A program made the position numbers and the translations under genes. Below are positions 52,306-60,848 of a stretch of DNA of 64,000 nucleotides, piece by piece (position 1 is the stretch's first letter; each line of letters opens with the position of its first letter). Location of the stretch: contig NZ_QPJY01000001.1 in NCBI RefSeq assembly GCF_003337735.1, positions 20,150-84,149 on the forward strand, written 5' to 3'. This DNA comes from Thioalbus denitrificans. GTDB taxonomy: Bacteria; Pseudomonadota; Gammaproteobacteria; DSM-26407. Under the pieces are notes generated by a model, which worked only from the letters and a program-made list of their open reading frames with translations, was not told the origin of the DNA and ran no database searches.

Positions 52306-52582
52306 CCTGCTCACCCTCCTCCTCGTCGGCGCCGGACTGCTGTTCTACCTGGCCGGCAGCATCGGGCTGCTGCGCCTGCCGGACCTCTACACCCGCCTGC
52401 ACGCGCTGACCAAGGCGGACAACCTGGGTCTGGGCCTGCTGGTGGCGGGGCTGGCGCTGCAGGCGGAGAGTCCGGCGGCGGTGCTCAAGCTGGCGCTGGT
52501 CTGGCTGCTGGTGCTCGCCGCCAGCGGCACCGGCGCCCACCTCATCGCCCGGCGCGCGCGCCGCGGGGAGGACCGGCCGTGA
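52298..52582 (+). CDS. mrpG: Na+/H+ antiporter subunit MrpG/MnhG
   Basis: The product is 94 residues, three membrane helices. The family signature GSIGLLRLPDLYTRLHALTK (residues about 22-41) is clear. The start at 52298 (MTDLLTLLLV) is the family start. It overlaps both neighbours, and the order E-F-G is as in other Mrp operons. Confidence 0.93.
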   Translation: MTDLLTLLLVGAGLLFYLAGSIGLLRLPDLYTRLHALTKADNLGLGLLVAGLALQAESPAAVLKLALVWLLVLAASGTGAHLIARRARRGEDRP

Positions 52583-53535
52583 GCGGACCGCCCGGACTCC
52601 TGCTCGACGGCCTGCTGGCGCTGCTCCTGCTGGGGCTGGCGGCGGCCGTGATCAGCAGCCGCGAGCCGCTGCGCGGGGTGATCCTGTTCATCGCCTTCGG
52701 CCTCCTGCTGGCACTGGTGTGGGCGCGCCTCGGCGCCCCCGACGTGGCCCTGGCGGAGGCGGCCATCGGCGCGGGGCTGAGCGGCGCCCTGCTGCTGGCC
52801 GCCGCCCGCGACGAACGCGGCGACGCAGCGCAACCGGGCGCCGACCGGCCGGTGACGATACTCCTGGCCCTGCTCGCCGCCGGCTTCGGGCTGGTGCTGG
52901 CATGGGCGCTGGCCGCCAGCCTGCCGGCCGCCGACCCGGTGCGCCTGGCCGGCGCCGTGGCGGAGCAGCTGCCCCGGAGCGGCGTCACCAACCCGGTGAC
53001 CGCCGTGCTGCTCAACTTCCGCGCCTACGACACCCTGCTGGAGCTGGCGGTACTGCTGGCCGCGCTGCTCGGCATCAACGCCCTCGGCGCCGGGCGCCCC
53101 GCCTACGGCCCCGCCCCCGCCCTGCTCTCCGGGCTGGCCGGCTGGCTGGTTCCGCTGCTGCTGCTCACCGGCGCCTACCTGCTCTGGGCCGGCGCCCACG
53201 CCCCGGGCGGCGCCTTCCAGGCCGGCGCCCTGGTGGCCGCCGCGGGGGTGTTGCTGCGCCTGGCGGGCGTGCGCGCCGCGGGACTGCCCGCCGGCCTGCC
53301 GCTGCGCCTGGCCGCGGCGGGCGGCGTGGGGCTGTTCCTGGCGGTGGGCCTCGCGGTGACCCTGGCCGGGAACGCCTTCCTGCAGTACCCGGCGGCGGCG
53401 GCCGGGCTGCTCATCCTCCTCATCGAGAGCGCGGCGGTAACGGCCATCGCCGCGGCCCTGGTAATCGCCTTCCTGGGCGGAGAGCCCGAACCCTGGTCAC
53501 CGTCCACGGACCGTTCCCGGCCGGAGCAGGCCTGA
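52579..53535 (+). CDS. MrpA C-terminal region fused to MrpB
   Basis: The product is 318 residues with about nine helices. The N-terminal third is the DUF4040/MbhD module (FGLLLALVWARLGAPDVALA, EAAIGAGLSGALLLAA). The middle is the MbhE-like end of MrpA (NFRAYDTLLELAVLLAALLG). The C-terminal part is MrpB (YLLWAGAHAPGGAFQAGALV, QYPAAAAGLLILLIESAAV). In Bacillus-type systems the first two modules are the tail of the 800-residue MrpA and MrpB is separate. Here the NuoL-like head of MrpA is missing from this chain and must be supplied by one of the downstream antiporter-like subunits. GTG start, 4-base overlap with mrpG. Confidence 0.9.
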   Translation: MSGPPGLLLDGLLALLLLGLAAAVISSREPLRGVILFIAFGLLLALVWARLGAPDVALAEAAIGAGLSGALLLAAARDERGDAAQPGADRPVTILLALLAAGFGLVLAWALAASLPAADPVRLAGAVAEQLPRSGVTNPVTAVLLNFRAYDTLLELAVLLAALLGINALGAGRPAYGPAPALLSGLAGWLVPLLLLTGAYLLWAGAHAPGGAFQAGALVAAAGVLLRLAGVRAAGLPAGLPLRLAAAGGVGLFLAVGLAVTLAGNAFLQYPAAAAGLLILLIESAAVTAIAAALVIAFLGGEPEPWSPSTDRSRPEQA

Positions 53536-53536
53536 T

Positions 53537-53821
53537 ATGCCCGCCCCCCAGCTCATCTACCTCCTCAGCGGCTGCGCCCTGGCGGCCCTGGGCCTGTTCG
53601 GCGCCCTGGCCCACGCGGCGCTCCTGCGCCGGGTGATGGCGCTCAACATCCTCGGCGGCGGGATCTTCCTGCTGCTCATCGCCACCGCCTGGAACGGTCC
53701 CGGCGCAGCCGCCGACCCGGTGCCCCACGCGCTGGTGCTCACCGGCATCGTGGTGGCGGTGAGCGCCACCGCCTTCGCCCTGGCCCTCGGCCGGCGCCTG
53801 CGGGCGACCCGCGATGAGTAA
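53537..53821 (+). CDS. mrpC: Na+/H+ antiporter subunit MrpC (NuoK-like)
   Basis: The product is 94 residues, three membrane helices, related to NuoK. LLRRVMALNILGGGIFLLLI and PHALVLTGIVVAVSATAFAL are the family stretches. The start follows the fusion gene stop by one base, and it overlaps the next gene by 8 bases. Confidence 0.9.
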   Translation: MPAPQLIYLLSGCALAALGLFGALAHAALLRRVMALNILGGGIFLLLIATAWNGPGAAADPVPHALVLTGIVVAVSATAFALALGRRLRATRDE

Positions 53822-55271
53822 CCTCCTCGCCGGGATCGTGGCCCTGCCCCTGGCCGCCGCCCTGCCGGCGCTGGTATGGCCCGTGGCCGGCCGGCCGCTG
53901 GCGCTGGCCGCCACCGGCCTGACCCTCGCCGCCACCCTCCTGCTGCTGGGAGAGGTGGCCGCCGCCGGCACGGTGACGCTGGTACCCGGGGGCTGGACGG
54001 CCGGGCTCGGCATCGTCCTGCGGGCCGACGGGCTCTCCGCGGCGCTGCTCGCCATGACCGCCGCGGTGGCCCTGGCCGCCACCCTCTACGCCGGGCGCTA
54101 CTTCGCCGGCCATCCCGCCGGACGCCACTTCTGGCCCCTGTGGCTGCTCCTGCTCACCGCCCTCAACGCCCTGTTCCTGGCCGCGGATCTCTTCAACCTC
54201 TACGTGACCCTGGAGCTGCTGGGGCTCGCCGCGGTGGCGCTCGCCACCCTGGCCGGCACGCGGGCGGCGCTGGAGGCGGCGCTGCGCTACCTGCTGGTGG
54301 GCCTGCTGGGCTCCATGGCCTACCTGGCGGGCGTGGCCCTGCTCTATGCCGCCTACGGCCGCCTCGACCTGGCCGGGGTGGCCGCCGCCATCGGCCCGGA
54401 CCCGGCGGCCGCGGCGGCGCTGGCGCTGATGTTCGCCGGGCTGCTGCTCAAGACCGCCGCCTTCCCGCTCCACTTCTGGCTGCCGCCGGCCCACGGCAGC
54501 GCCCCGGCCCCCGTCAGCGCGGCCCTCTCGGCGCTGGTGGTGAAGGCGGCCTTCTACCTGCTGCTGCGCCTGTGGCTGGACCTCTTCGCCCCGGTGGCGG
54601 GCGCCGGGGTGGCGACGCTGCTCGGCGCACTCGGCGCCGCGGCGGTGCTGTGGGGATCCTGGCAGGCCCTGCGCGCACCCCGGCTGAAGCTGCTGGCGGC
54701 CTACTCCACCGTGGCCCAGGTGGGCTACCTGCTGCTGTTCTTCCCGCTGCTCGCGGTCCTGCCCCCCGGGCCGGCGCGGGAGGCGGCCTTCGGCGGGCTG
54801 GTGCTGCTGGCCCTCAGCCACGGCTTCGCCAAGGCCGGCTTCTTCCTCGCCGCCGGGGTGGTGCAGCGGCACGCCGGCCACGACCGCATCGCCGAACTGG
54901 ACGGCACGGTGCAGCGCCTGCCGGTGACCAGCTTCACCCTGGCGCTCGCCGGGGTGGCCCTCATCGGCCTGCCGCCGAGCGGCACCTTCCTGGCCAAGTG
55001 GCAGCTGCTTTCCGGCGCCATCGGCGCCGGGCTCTGGTGGCCGGTGGCGGTGGTCGCGATCGGCACCCTGCTGGCGGGCGCCTATGTCTTCCGCCTCCTC
55101 GGCCACCTGTTCGGCAACGCCGTGCAGCCCGCCGGGCGGCGCCTGGCGGGGGCGGGCGAGGAACTGCCGCCGCTGCTGCTGGCGCTGGCGGCCGCCGTGG
55201 CACTGGGGCTGTTCGCCGCGCCGCTGTGGGAGCTGCTCGCCCCCCTCCCCGCCCCGGGGCCGCGGCCATGA
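53814..55271 (+). CDS. mrpD: Antiporter-like subunit 1 of the Mrp complex (MrpD-like)
   Basis: The product is 485 residues with about 14 helices of the NuoL/M/N type. The key charged residues are present: Glu in NLYVTLELLGLA (helix 5), Lys in LLKTAAFPLHFWLPPAHGSA (helix 7), and the later Lys in SALVVKAAFYLLL (helix 8). These residues form the proton path across the subunit. The DLFNLYVTLE phrase is closest to MrpD. The next gene overlaps by 4 bases. Confidence 0.9.
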   Translation: MSNLLAGIVALPLAAALPALVWPVAGRPLALAATGLTLAATLLLLGEVAAAGTVTLVPGGWTAGLGIVLRADGLSAALLAMTAAVALAATLYAGRYFAGHPAGRHFWPLWLLLLTALNALFLAADLFNLYVTLELLGLAAVALATLAGTRAALEAALRYLLVGLLGSMAYLAGVALLYAAYGRLDLAGVAAAIGPDPAAAAALALMFAGLLLKTAAFPLHFWLPPAHGSAPAPVSAALSALVVKAAFYLLLRLWLDLFAPVAGAGVATLLGALGAAAVLWGSWQALRAPRLKLLAAYSTVAQVGYLLLFFPLLAVLPPGPAREAAFGGLVLLALSHGFAKAGFFLAAGVVQRHAGHDRIAELDGTVQRLPVTSFTLALAGVALIGLPPSGTFLAKWQLLSGAIGAGLWWPVAVVAIGTLLAGAYVFRLLGHLFGNAVQPAGRRLAGAGEELPPLLLALAAAVALGLFAAPLWELLAPLPAPGPRP

Positions 55272-56770
55272 CCCTGCAGACCACCCTGCCCGCCCTCATT
55301 GTCCTCAGCTCCCTGCTGCCGGGGCTGGTGATCTTCCTCCTGCGCGAGGAGGCCCACCGCCTGCGCACCGTGCTCAACCTGGCCGGCGCGGTGCTCAAGC
55401 TGGCGCTGGTGGGGGTGATGATGTGGGGGGTGTTCCAAGGCGCGGCCTACGAGAGCCGCTGGACCCTGGCCCCGGGGCTCGACCTGGTGCTCCATGCCGA
55501 CGCCCTCTCGGTGCTGTTCGTCACCCTCTCCACGGTGCTGTGGCTGGTGACCACCCTCTACGCCATCGGCTACCTGGAGCACTCGCCCCACCGCAGCCGC
55601 TTCTTCGGCTTCTTCAGCCTCTGCGTCTCGGCCACGGTGGGCCTGGCGCTCGCGGGCAACCTGTTCACCTTCCTGGTCTTCTACGAGGTGCTGACGCTGG
55701 CCACCTACCCCCTGGTGGCCCATCGCGGCACCCCCGAGGCCACCCGCGGGGCGCGCATCTACCTGGCCTACACCCTCGCCGGCGGCACCGCCCTGCTGGT
55801 GGGCACCGTCTGGCTGCGGGCGGTGGCCGGGCCGCTGGAGTTCGTGGAGGGCGGACTGCTCGATGCCCTGCCCCCCGGACTGCACCCGGAGCTGCGGCTC
55901 ATCTTCGTGCTGCTCATCGCCGGGCTGGGGGTGAAGGCGGCGCTGGTGCCGCTGCACGGCTGGCTGCCCCAGGCCATGGTGGCGCCGGCGCCGGTGAGCG
56001 CCCTGCTGCACGCGGTGGCGGTGGTGAAGGCGGGGGCCTTCGGCATCGTGCGGGTGGTGTACGACGTCTACGGGGTGGAGTTCGCCCACCAGCTGGGCCT
56101 GCTCGCCCCCCTCGGGGCGCTGGCGGCGCTCACCATCGTCTACGGCTCCGTGCGGGCGCTCACCCAGGACAGCCTGAAGAAGCGGCTGGCCTGGTCCACC
56201 GTCAGCCAGGTCTCCTACATCGCGCTGGGCGCCGCCATCCTCGGCCCGCTCGCCACCATCGGCGGGGTGGTGCACCTGGTGCACCAGGGGCTGATGAAGA
56301 TCACGCTGTTCTTCGCCGCCGGCAACTACGCCGAAACCCTCGGCATCCACCACGTAAGCGAGATGAACGGCGTGGGCCGGCGCATGCCCGGCACCACGCT
56401 CGCCTTCACCGTCGGGGCGCTCGGCATGATCGGCATCCCGCCGGTGGCCGGCTTCGTGAGCAAGTGGTACCTGGGCCTCGGCGCGGTGGAGGCCGGCGCC
56501 GCGGCGTGGGTGCTGCCGGTGCTGGCGGCGAGCAGCCTGCTCAACGCCGCCTACTTCCTGCCCATCCTCCATCGTGCCTGGTTCCGGCCCGCCCCCGCCG
56601 CCTGGCCGGAGGAGCATATACCCGCCCGCCGCCTGGAGACCGTCGGCCTGCTGCTCTGGCCGCCGGTCGTCACCGCGCTGCTGGCGCTCGGCGCGGGGCT
56701 GCTGGCCGCCACCCCCTTCAGCCCGCTCGACTGGGCCCGCCTCATCACCGCCCGGGAGTACGCTCCATGA
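55268..56770 (+). CDS. Antiporter-like subunit 2 of the Mrp complex
   Basis: The product is 500 residues of the NuoL/M/N type. The helix-5 Glu is in FLVFYEVLTLATYPL, the helix-7 Lys in GVKAALVPLHGWLPQAMVAP, and the helix-8 Lys in AVAVVKAGAFGIV; the helix-12-type Lys follows further on in IPPVAGFVSKWYLG. It therefore looks able to pump. It is more NuoM/MbhH-like than the preceding subunit and may replace the missing MrpA head. ATG at 55268 overlaps the preceding stop by 4 bases. Confidence 0.9.
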   Translation: MTLQTTLPALIVLSSLLPGLVIFLLREEAHRLRTVLNLAGAVLKLALVGVMMWGVFQGAAYESRWTLAPGLDLVLHADALSVLFVTLSTVLWLVTTLYAIGYLEHSPHRSRFFGFFSLCVSATVGLALAGNLFTFLVFYEVLTLATYPLVAHRGTPEATRGARIYLAYTLAGGTALLVGTVWLRAVAGPLEFVEGGLLDALPPGLHPELRLIFVLLIAGLGVKAALVPLHGWLPQAMVAPAPVSALLHAVAVVKAGAFGIVRVVYDVYGVEFAHQLGLLAPLGALAALTIVYGSVRALTQDSLKKRLAWSTVSQVSYIALGAAILGPLATIGGVVHLVHQGLMKITLFFAAGNYAETLGIHHVSEMNGVGRRMPGTTLAFTVGALGMIGIPPVAGFVSKWYLGLGAVEAGAAAWVLPVLAASSLLNAAYFLPILHRAWFRPAPAAWPEEHIPARRLETVGLLLWPPVVTALLALGAGLLAATPFSPLDWARLITAREYAP

Positions 56771-58371
56771 CCGCGACGCTCCTCCTCGCCTGGCTGGTCC
56801 CCTGGCTGGCCATCCCCTGGGCCCGCGGCCGCGGCGGCCCGGTGCCGGCGGCGGCCCTGCCGGCGCTGGCCGCGGCGCTGCTGCTGCCGGCGGACGTGGC
56901 TCTGGACCTGCCCTGGCTGCTGCTGGGCGTGAGCCTCGGCCTCGACCCCGGCGGCCGGATCCTGCTCCTCGCCGGGGCCCTGGTGTGGCTTGCGGCGGCG
57001 GCGATGGCCCGCGACACCCTGTCCGGACCCCGTGCCGGCCGCTTCCGGACCTTCTTCCTCCTGGCCATGGGCGGCAACTTCCTGCTGCTCCTGGCCCAGG
57101 ACGCCCTCACCTTCTACCTGGGCTACGCGGTGATGGGGCTCTCCGCCTACGGGCTGGTGGCCCACCGGCCCTGGGCGCGCCGGGCCGCGCGGGTCTACCT
57201 GGCCTGGACCCTGGTGGGGGAGGTGGCGCTGTTCACCGCGCTGGTGCTGCTGGCCGCCGGCGCCGGCGGATTCGACTTCGCCACCCTCCGCTCCGGCGCG
57301 CCGGGCCCGGCCGCCCTGGTCCTGCTGCTGTTCGCGATCGGCATCAAGCTGGCCGCCCCCGGGCTGCACCACTGGATGCCGCTCGCCTATCCCGCCGCCC
57401 CGGCCGCGGGCGCGGCGGCGCTGGCTGGGACGATGATCAACGCCGGCGTGCTGGGCCTGCTGCGCTTCCTGCCCCTGGGTGGAGCGACCCTTGCCGGCTG
57501 GGGCACGGCGCTGGTGGGCATCGGCCTCGTGGCTGCCTTCTACGGCGTGGCGGCGGGCCTCCTGCAGCGGCGGCCCGGGGTGGTGCTCGCCTACTCCAGC
57601 ATGAGCCAGATGGGCGTGCTCACCACGGCGCTGGGACTGGCGCTGGCCGAGCCCGCCGCCGCGGCGCCGCTGGCGGCGGCCGTCACCCTCTACGCCGCCC
57701 ACCACGGGCTGGCCAAGGGCGGGCTGTTCCTCGGCCTCGGGCTGCGCCGGCGGGGCGTCCCCTGGACGCTGCCGGGGCTGGCCCTGCTGGCCCTGGCCCT
57801 GGCGGGTGCGCCCCTGACCAGCGGGGCCGCTGCCAAGGCGGTGCTGAAAGAGGCGCTGCCGCCGGAGTGGAGCGGCCTGGTCCTGGTACTGGCCCTGGGC
57901 AGCGTGGCCACCACCCTGCTCATGGTCCGCTTCCTGTGGCTGGTGCGCCGCCCCCCGGCGGTCCGCAGACCGGCGCCGCCCCTGGCCTGCAGCGCCTGGG
58001 CGGCGCTGCTCGGACTGGTGGCCCTGTTCCCCCTCCTGGCGGGCACCTGGGGCGCCAGTCTCTCCGCCGCCGGCAGCCTCGCGCTCGGACTGGGGCTCGC
58101 CGCCCTGGCGCTGCGGGTCGCGGCCGGCCGACGCCTGCCGCGGATCCTGCGTCTCCCGCCCGGCGACCTGCCCGAGCTCGCGCTGCGCGCCCTGGTCCGG
58201 CTGCCCGCCCCGCGGTTGCCGGGACCGCCAATCAGCGGAGCGGGCTTGAGGGCGGCGGGAAAGTGGCTCATCGTCCAGGAGACCGGGCCGGGGTTGCGGC
58301 GCTGGCCGGTGGCCGGCGCCCTGTGGCTGGCCCTGGGCGGCCTGCTGCTGTGGCTGGCCGCGGGCGGCTGA
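56767..58371 (+). CDS. Antiporter-like subunit 3 of the Mrp complex, divergent
   Basis: The product is 534 residues with about 15 helices. It has the same fold (GIKLAAPGLHHWMPLAYPAA keeps the helix-7 Lys and the antiporter pattern). The helix-5 Glu position reads FYLGYAVMGLSAYG with no acidic residue, and the helix-8 Lys is replaced (AGTMINAGVLGLL). The next Lys region reads SGAAAKAVLKEA. The C-terminal end has two extra helices (WPVAGALWLALGGLLLWLAA). It may be a non-pumping structural subunit. It starts 4 bases inside the preceding gene and ends the membrane-subunit set. Confidence 0.85.
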   Translation: MTATLLLAWLVPWLAIPWARGRGGPVPAAALPALAAALLLPADVALDLPWLLLGVSLGLDPGGRILLLAGALVWLAAAAMARDTLSGPRAGRFRTFFLLAMGGNFLLLLAQDALTFYLGYAVMGLSAYGLVAHRPWARRAARVYLAWTLVGEVALFTALVLLAAGAGGFDFATLRSGAPGPAALVLLLFAIGIKLAAPGLHHWMPLAYPAAPAAGAAALAGTMINAGVLGLLRFLPLGGATLAGWGTALVGIGLVAAFYGVAAGLLQRRPGVVLAYSSMSQMGVLTTALGLALAEPAAAAPLAAAVTLYAAHHGLAKGGLFLGLGLRRRGVPWTLPGLALLALALAGAPLTSGAAAKAVLKEALPPEWSGLVLVLALGSVATTLLMVRFLWLVRRPPAVRRPAPPLACSAWAALLGLVALFPLLAGTWGASLSAAGSLALGLGLAALALRVAAGRRLPRILRLPPGDLPELALRALVRLPAPRLPGPPISGAGLRAAGKWLIVQETGPGLRRWPVAGALWLALGGLLLWLAAGG

Positions 58372-58403
58372 ATCTTTGTCAACCTGCACTGGGAGCAACG
58401 AGC

Positions 58404-59339
58404 ATGCAACGTTTCAAGAACATCCTGCTGCTGGCTCATGGCGACGCTGACCCGGCACCGGTGCTGCAGCGCGCCGCCCGTCTGGCCCAGGCGAACGAGG
58501 CCCGGCTCACGGTGATGGACGTGATCGCGCCCATCGACGACGCCCGCCGGCTGGAGGAGCGCCTCGGCCTCGACCTGACCGCCACGGTGCGCGACCGCCG
58601 CCTGGATGCGCTGCACCGGCTCACCGCGCCGTGGGCGGACAACGGCGTGCTAATCCACACCAAGGTGGCGACGGGCACCCCCTTCATCGAGGTCGTCCGC
58701 GCGGTGCGGAACAACGGCTTCGACCTGCTGATGAAGGCCGCCGAGCCCCCGGCCGGGACGCTGCAGCGGCTGTTCGGCAGTCTCGATCTGCACCTGCTGC
58801 GCAAGTGTCCGTGCCCGGTCTGGATCGACCGGCCCGGCATGCGGGAGAGCTACCGGAGCGTGCTGGCCGCGGTGGATCCGGCCGGTGACGCCGACCCGGC
58901 GCTCGACCGCACGATTCTCCAGCTCGCCACCTCCCTGGGTCGACGCGAGGATGCGGCGGTACACGTGGTGCACGCCTGGGATCTGCCCGGAGAGTCGATG
59001 CTGCGCGACGGCATGGCGCGGATTCCGCTGGCGGAACTGGAGCGCCAGCTCACGATCATCCGCGAACACCACGAGGCGCTGGTGGAGAGCCTGGTCGCCC
59101 CCTTCGGCATGGACCGGAACAGCCCTGCCGTCCACGTGGCCAAGGGGCGCCCGGCGGATGTCATCGCCCGGATCGCCGGGGAGACCGGGGCGGATCTCAT
59201 CGTCATGGGCACCGTGGGCCGGACCGGCATCCCCGGCCTGATCATGGGCAACACGGCGGAGGAGATCCTGCAGACCACCCAGCTGCCGGTGCTGGCGGTG
59301 AAGCCGGCGGGCTTTATCTCGCCCATCGCCCCCGACTGA
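58404..59339 (+). CDS. Tandem universal stress protein (UspE-like)
   Basis: The product is 311 residues, two Usp domains. The first (about 1-145) begins MQRFKNILLLAHGDADPAPV and has lost the usual ATP motif. The second (about 150-305) keeps the nucleotide-binding pattern (VMGTVGRTGIPGLIMGNTAE, then QLPVLAVKP). It follows the last antiporter-like gene by 32 bases with GGGAGCAACG before the ATG, so it is probably in the same transcript. This links the ion-export operon to general stress resistance. An imperfect hairpin lies just after the stop codon. Confidence 0.92.
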   Translation: MQRFKNILLLAHGDADPAPVLQRAARLAQANEARLTVMDVIAPIDDARRLEERLGLDLTATVRDRRLDALHRLTAPWADNGVLIHTKVATGTPFIEVVRAVRNNGFDLLMKAAEPPAGTLQRLFGSLDLHLLRKCPCPVWIDRPGMRESYRSVLAAVDPAGDADPALDRTILQLATSLGRREDAAVHVVHAWDLPGESMLRDGMARIPLAELERQLTIIREHHEALVESLVAPFGMDRNSPAVHVAKGRPADVIARIAGETGADLIVMGTVGRTGIPGLIMGNTAEEILQTTQLPVLAVKPAGFISPIAPD

Positions 59340-59436
59340 GTCCGGGCGGAGACACCCCGCGGGCATCTCCGTCCAGGGCGAGCCAGCCCCACAGGAACGC
59401 CAGCGCCGGCATCTGCACGGCGTTGACGGCCATGAT

Positions 59437-60087
59437 CTAGCCCGCCGGGGTGCCGTCGACGCCGCCGAGCACGACGTCGAACCCGGCCGCGAGCTCCGCG
59501 CCGGGGCCGCCGCCCGGGGCGAACTCCGCCAGGACCAGGCCGCGCCGCTCCGCGGGGATGCGGTTGAAGAGAAAATCCCCGGCGTTGCCCGGCTCGCCCT
59601 GGATGTAGATCTGGGTCACGAAGGGCTCCTCCCACTCGCTGAACACCGCCATGTGGATGTGGGGCGTGCGCCCCGGGTAGGGCACCGGGCGGATGGTGCG
59701 GAAGCGGTAGCGGCCGTCGGCGCCGGTGCGGGCCTGGCCGTGGCCCTGGAAGCCGGGGTCCGGCGGTGAGCCGCCGCGCTCGCGCGGATGCCGGTAGCGG
59801 CCGTTGGCGTCGCACTGCCAGATCTCCACCCGCACCCCCGCGATGGGCCGGCCGTTCACATCGAGCACGCGGCCGCCGAGGTCGGTGATGCGGCCCCGCG
59901 CCACGCCCGCGTGCCCGGCCACGCGGGTGAGATCGTTGTCATCGTCCAGCGGCAGCTCGACCGGGTAGAAGGGCCCGGCCGTCTGCGCCGGGGTGGGCTC
60001 CAGCAGCCGGGCGGCCAGCGCCGGACCCGCCACCAGCAGCCCCGCCAGGCCGGCCACCAGCCGCCGCCGGTGGTGATTGGTTGCCAT
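59437..60087 (-). CDS. Exported intradiol ring-cleavage dioxygenase-like protein
   Basis: The product is 216 residues. A twin-arginine type signal (HHRRRLVAGLAGLLVAGPAL) precedes a domain of the protocatechuate 3,4-dioxygenase beta type: AQTAGPFYPVELPLDDDNDL, VDVNGRPIAGV-like strands (DVNGRPIAGVRVEIWQCDAN), then GRYRHPRERGG. The Fe(III) ligands expected are two Tyr (RYRHP and VPYPGRTPH) and two His (PHIHM), all present. Extracytoplasmic members are predicted to cleave catechols outside the cytoplasm; the substrate is unknown. Start at 60087. No other aromatic-degradation gene is nearby. Confidence 0.85.
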   Translation of the reverse strand: MATNHHRRRLVAGLAGLLVAGPALAARLLEPTPAQTAGPFYPVELPLDDDNDLTRVAGHAGVARGRITDLGGRVLDVNGRPIAGVRVEIWQCDANGRYRHPRERGGSPPDPGFQGHGQARTGADGRYRFRTIRPVPYPGRTPHIHMAVFSEWEEPFVTQIYIQGEPGNAGDFLFNRIPAERRGLVLAEFAPGGGPGAELAAGFDVVLGGVDGTPAG

Positions 60088-60197
60088 CGCGCCGTCCTCA
60101 TCCTCTCTACATGATTGGTTAGAGACACAGCTGAAGCACGTGTTCCCCATAGCCGCCGAGAATGATCGGAGACATTCCAAGGCACGTATCGCGTGGC

Positions 60198-60839
60198 TCA
60201 TTCCCACTGCGGAAAGCTGCCCTCGGCAGCCAGTGCCTGCATGGCCGATTCCAGTCCACGCATATACGCCAACCGACCATCACTCCAGGTGAGCCGTTTG
60301 CCGACGTATACATCACAGAAGAATGGCACCAGCAACGCTTCACCCCGCGGCAACGCCTTACCCAACCCGTGCAGATAAATCGGTATGACCGGGATGTCCG
60401 GATGGCGCTCGGCCAGGTATGCAACGCCCTTCTTGAACCGGGAGAGACGTTCCGGCTCCCCCCGCGTTCCCTCGGGGAAGAGGATCAGGATCCGTCCCGC
60501 CGCCAGGGCCGTCTCCAATGGCGCCAGGGGGTCTCCGCAACGAACCGGTTGATCCCTGCGGATGGGCAGAATGCCGATGATTTCCCGTGCGAACCAAGCC
60601 AGTGGACGATTCCTCAGAAAGTAGTCATCCGCCGCGACGGGCTGCAGCCTCGACAGAAGCCGTGCCGGCAACAGTGTCATGAGCACCAGGGTATCGAGAT
60701 GGCTGTTGTGGTTGGCCACCAGGATGGCCGGCCCCGAGGAGGGCAAACGCTCGCGGTGACGCACGTTCAATCCGAGCACCACCAGGGTCACCAGACGGAC
60801 CAGCCCGTTGAAGAAGAGAAAACGCAGCAGCCCGATCAT
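60198..60839 (-). CDS. 1-acyl-glycerol-3-phosphate acyltransferase (PlsC-like)
   Basis: The product is 213 residues. The catalytic HX4D motif lies in VANHNSHLDTLVL near residue 44, and the substrate motif LILFPEGTRGEPE near 119. An N-terminal membrane helix (LLRFLFFNGLVRLVTLVVLG) anchors it. It transfers a fatty acyl chain to lysophosphatidate, giving phosphatidate. It follows cdsA by 9 bases, third gene of a lipid operon. It is shorter than housekeeping PlsC and may be a specialised paralogue. Confidence 0.9.
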   Translation of the reverse strand: MIGLLRFLFFNGLVRLVTLVVLGLNVRHRERLPSSGPAILVANHNSHLDTLVLMTLLPARLLSRLQPVAADDYFLRNRPLAWFAREIIGILPIRRDQPVRCGDPLAPLETALAAGRILILFPEGTRGEPERLSRFKKGVAYLAERHPDIPVIPIYLHGLGKALPRGEALLVPFFCDVYVGKRLTWSDGRLAYMRGLESAMQALAAEGSFPQWE

Positions 60840-60848
60840 TACTGCTGC

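Noticed and set aside
59320-59433. Short minus-strand frame starting 4 bases beyond the dioxygenase stop (MAVNAVQMPALAFLWGWLAL)
   Set aside because: Only about 39 codons, it overlaps the end of the universal stress gene and has no ribosome binding site; it could be a gene remnant but the evidence is too thin.
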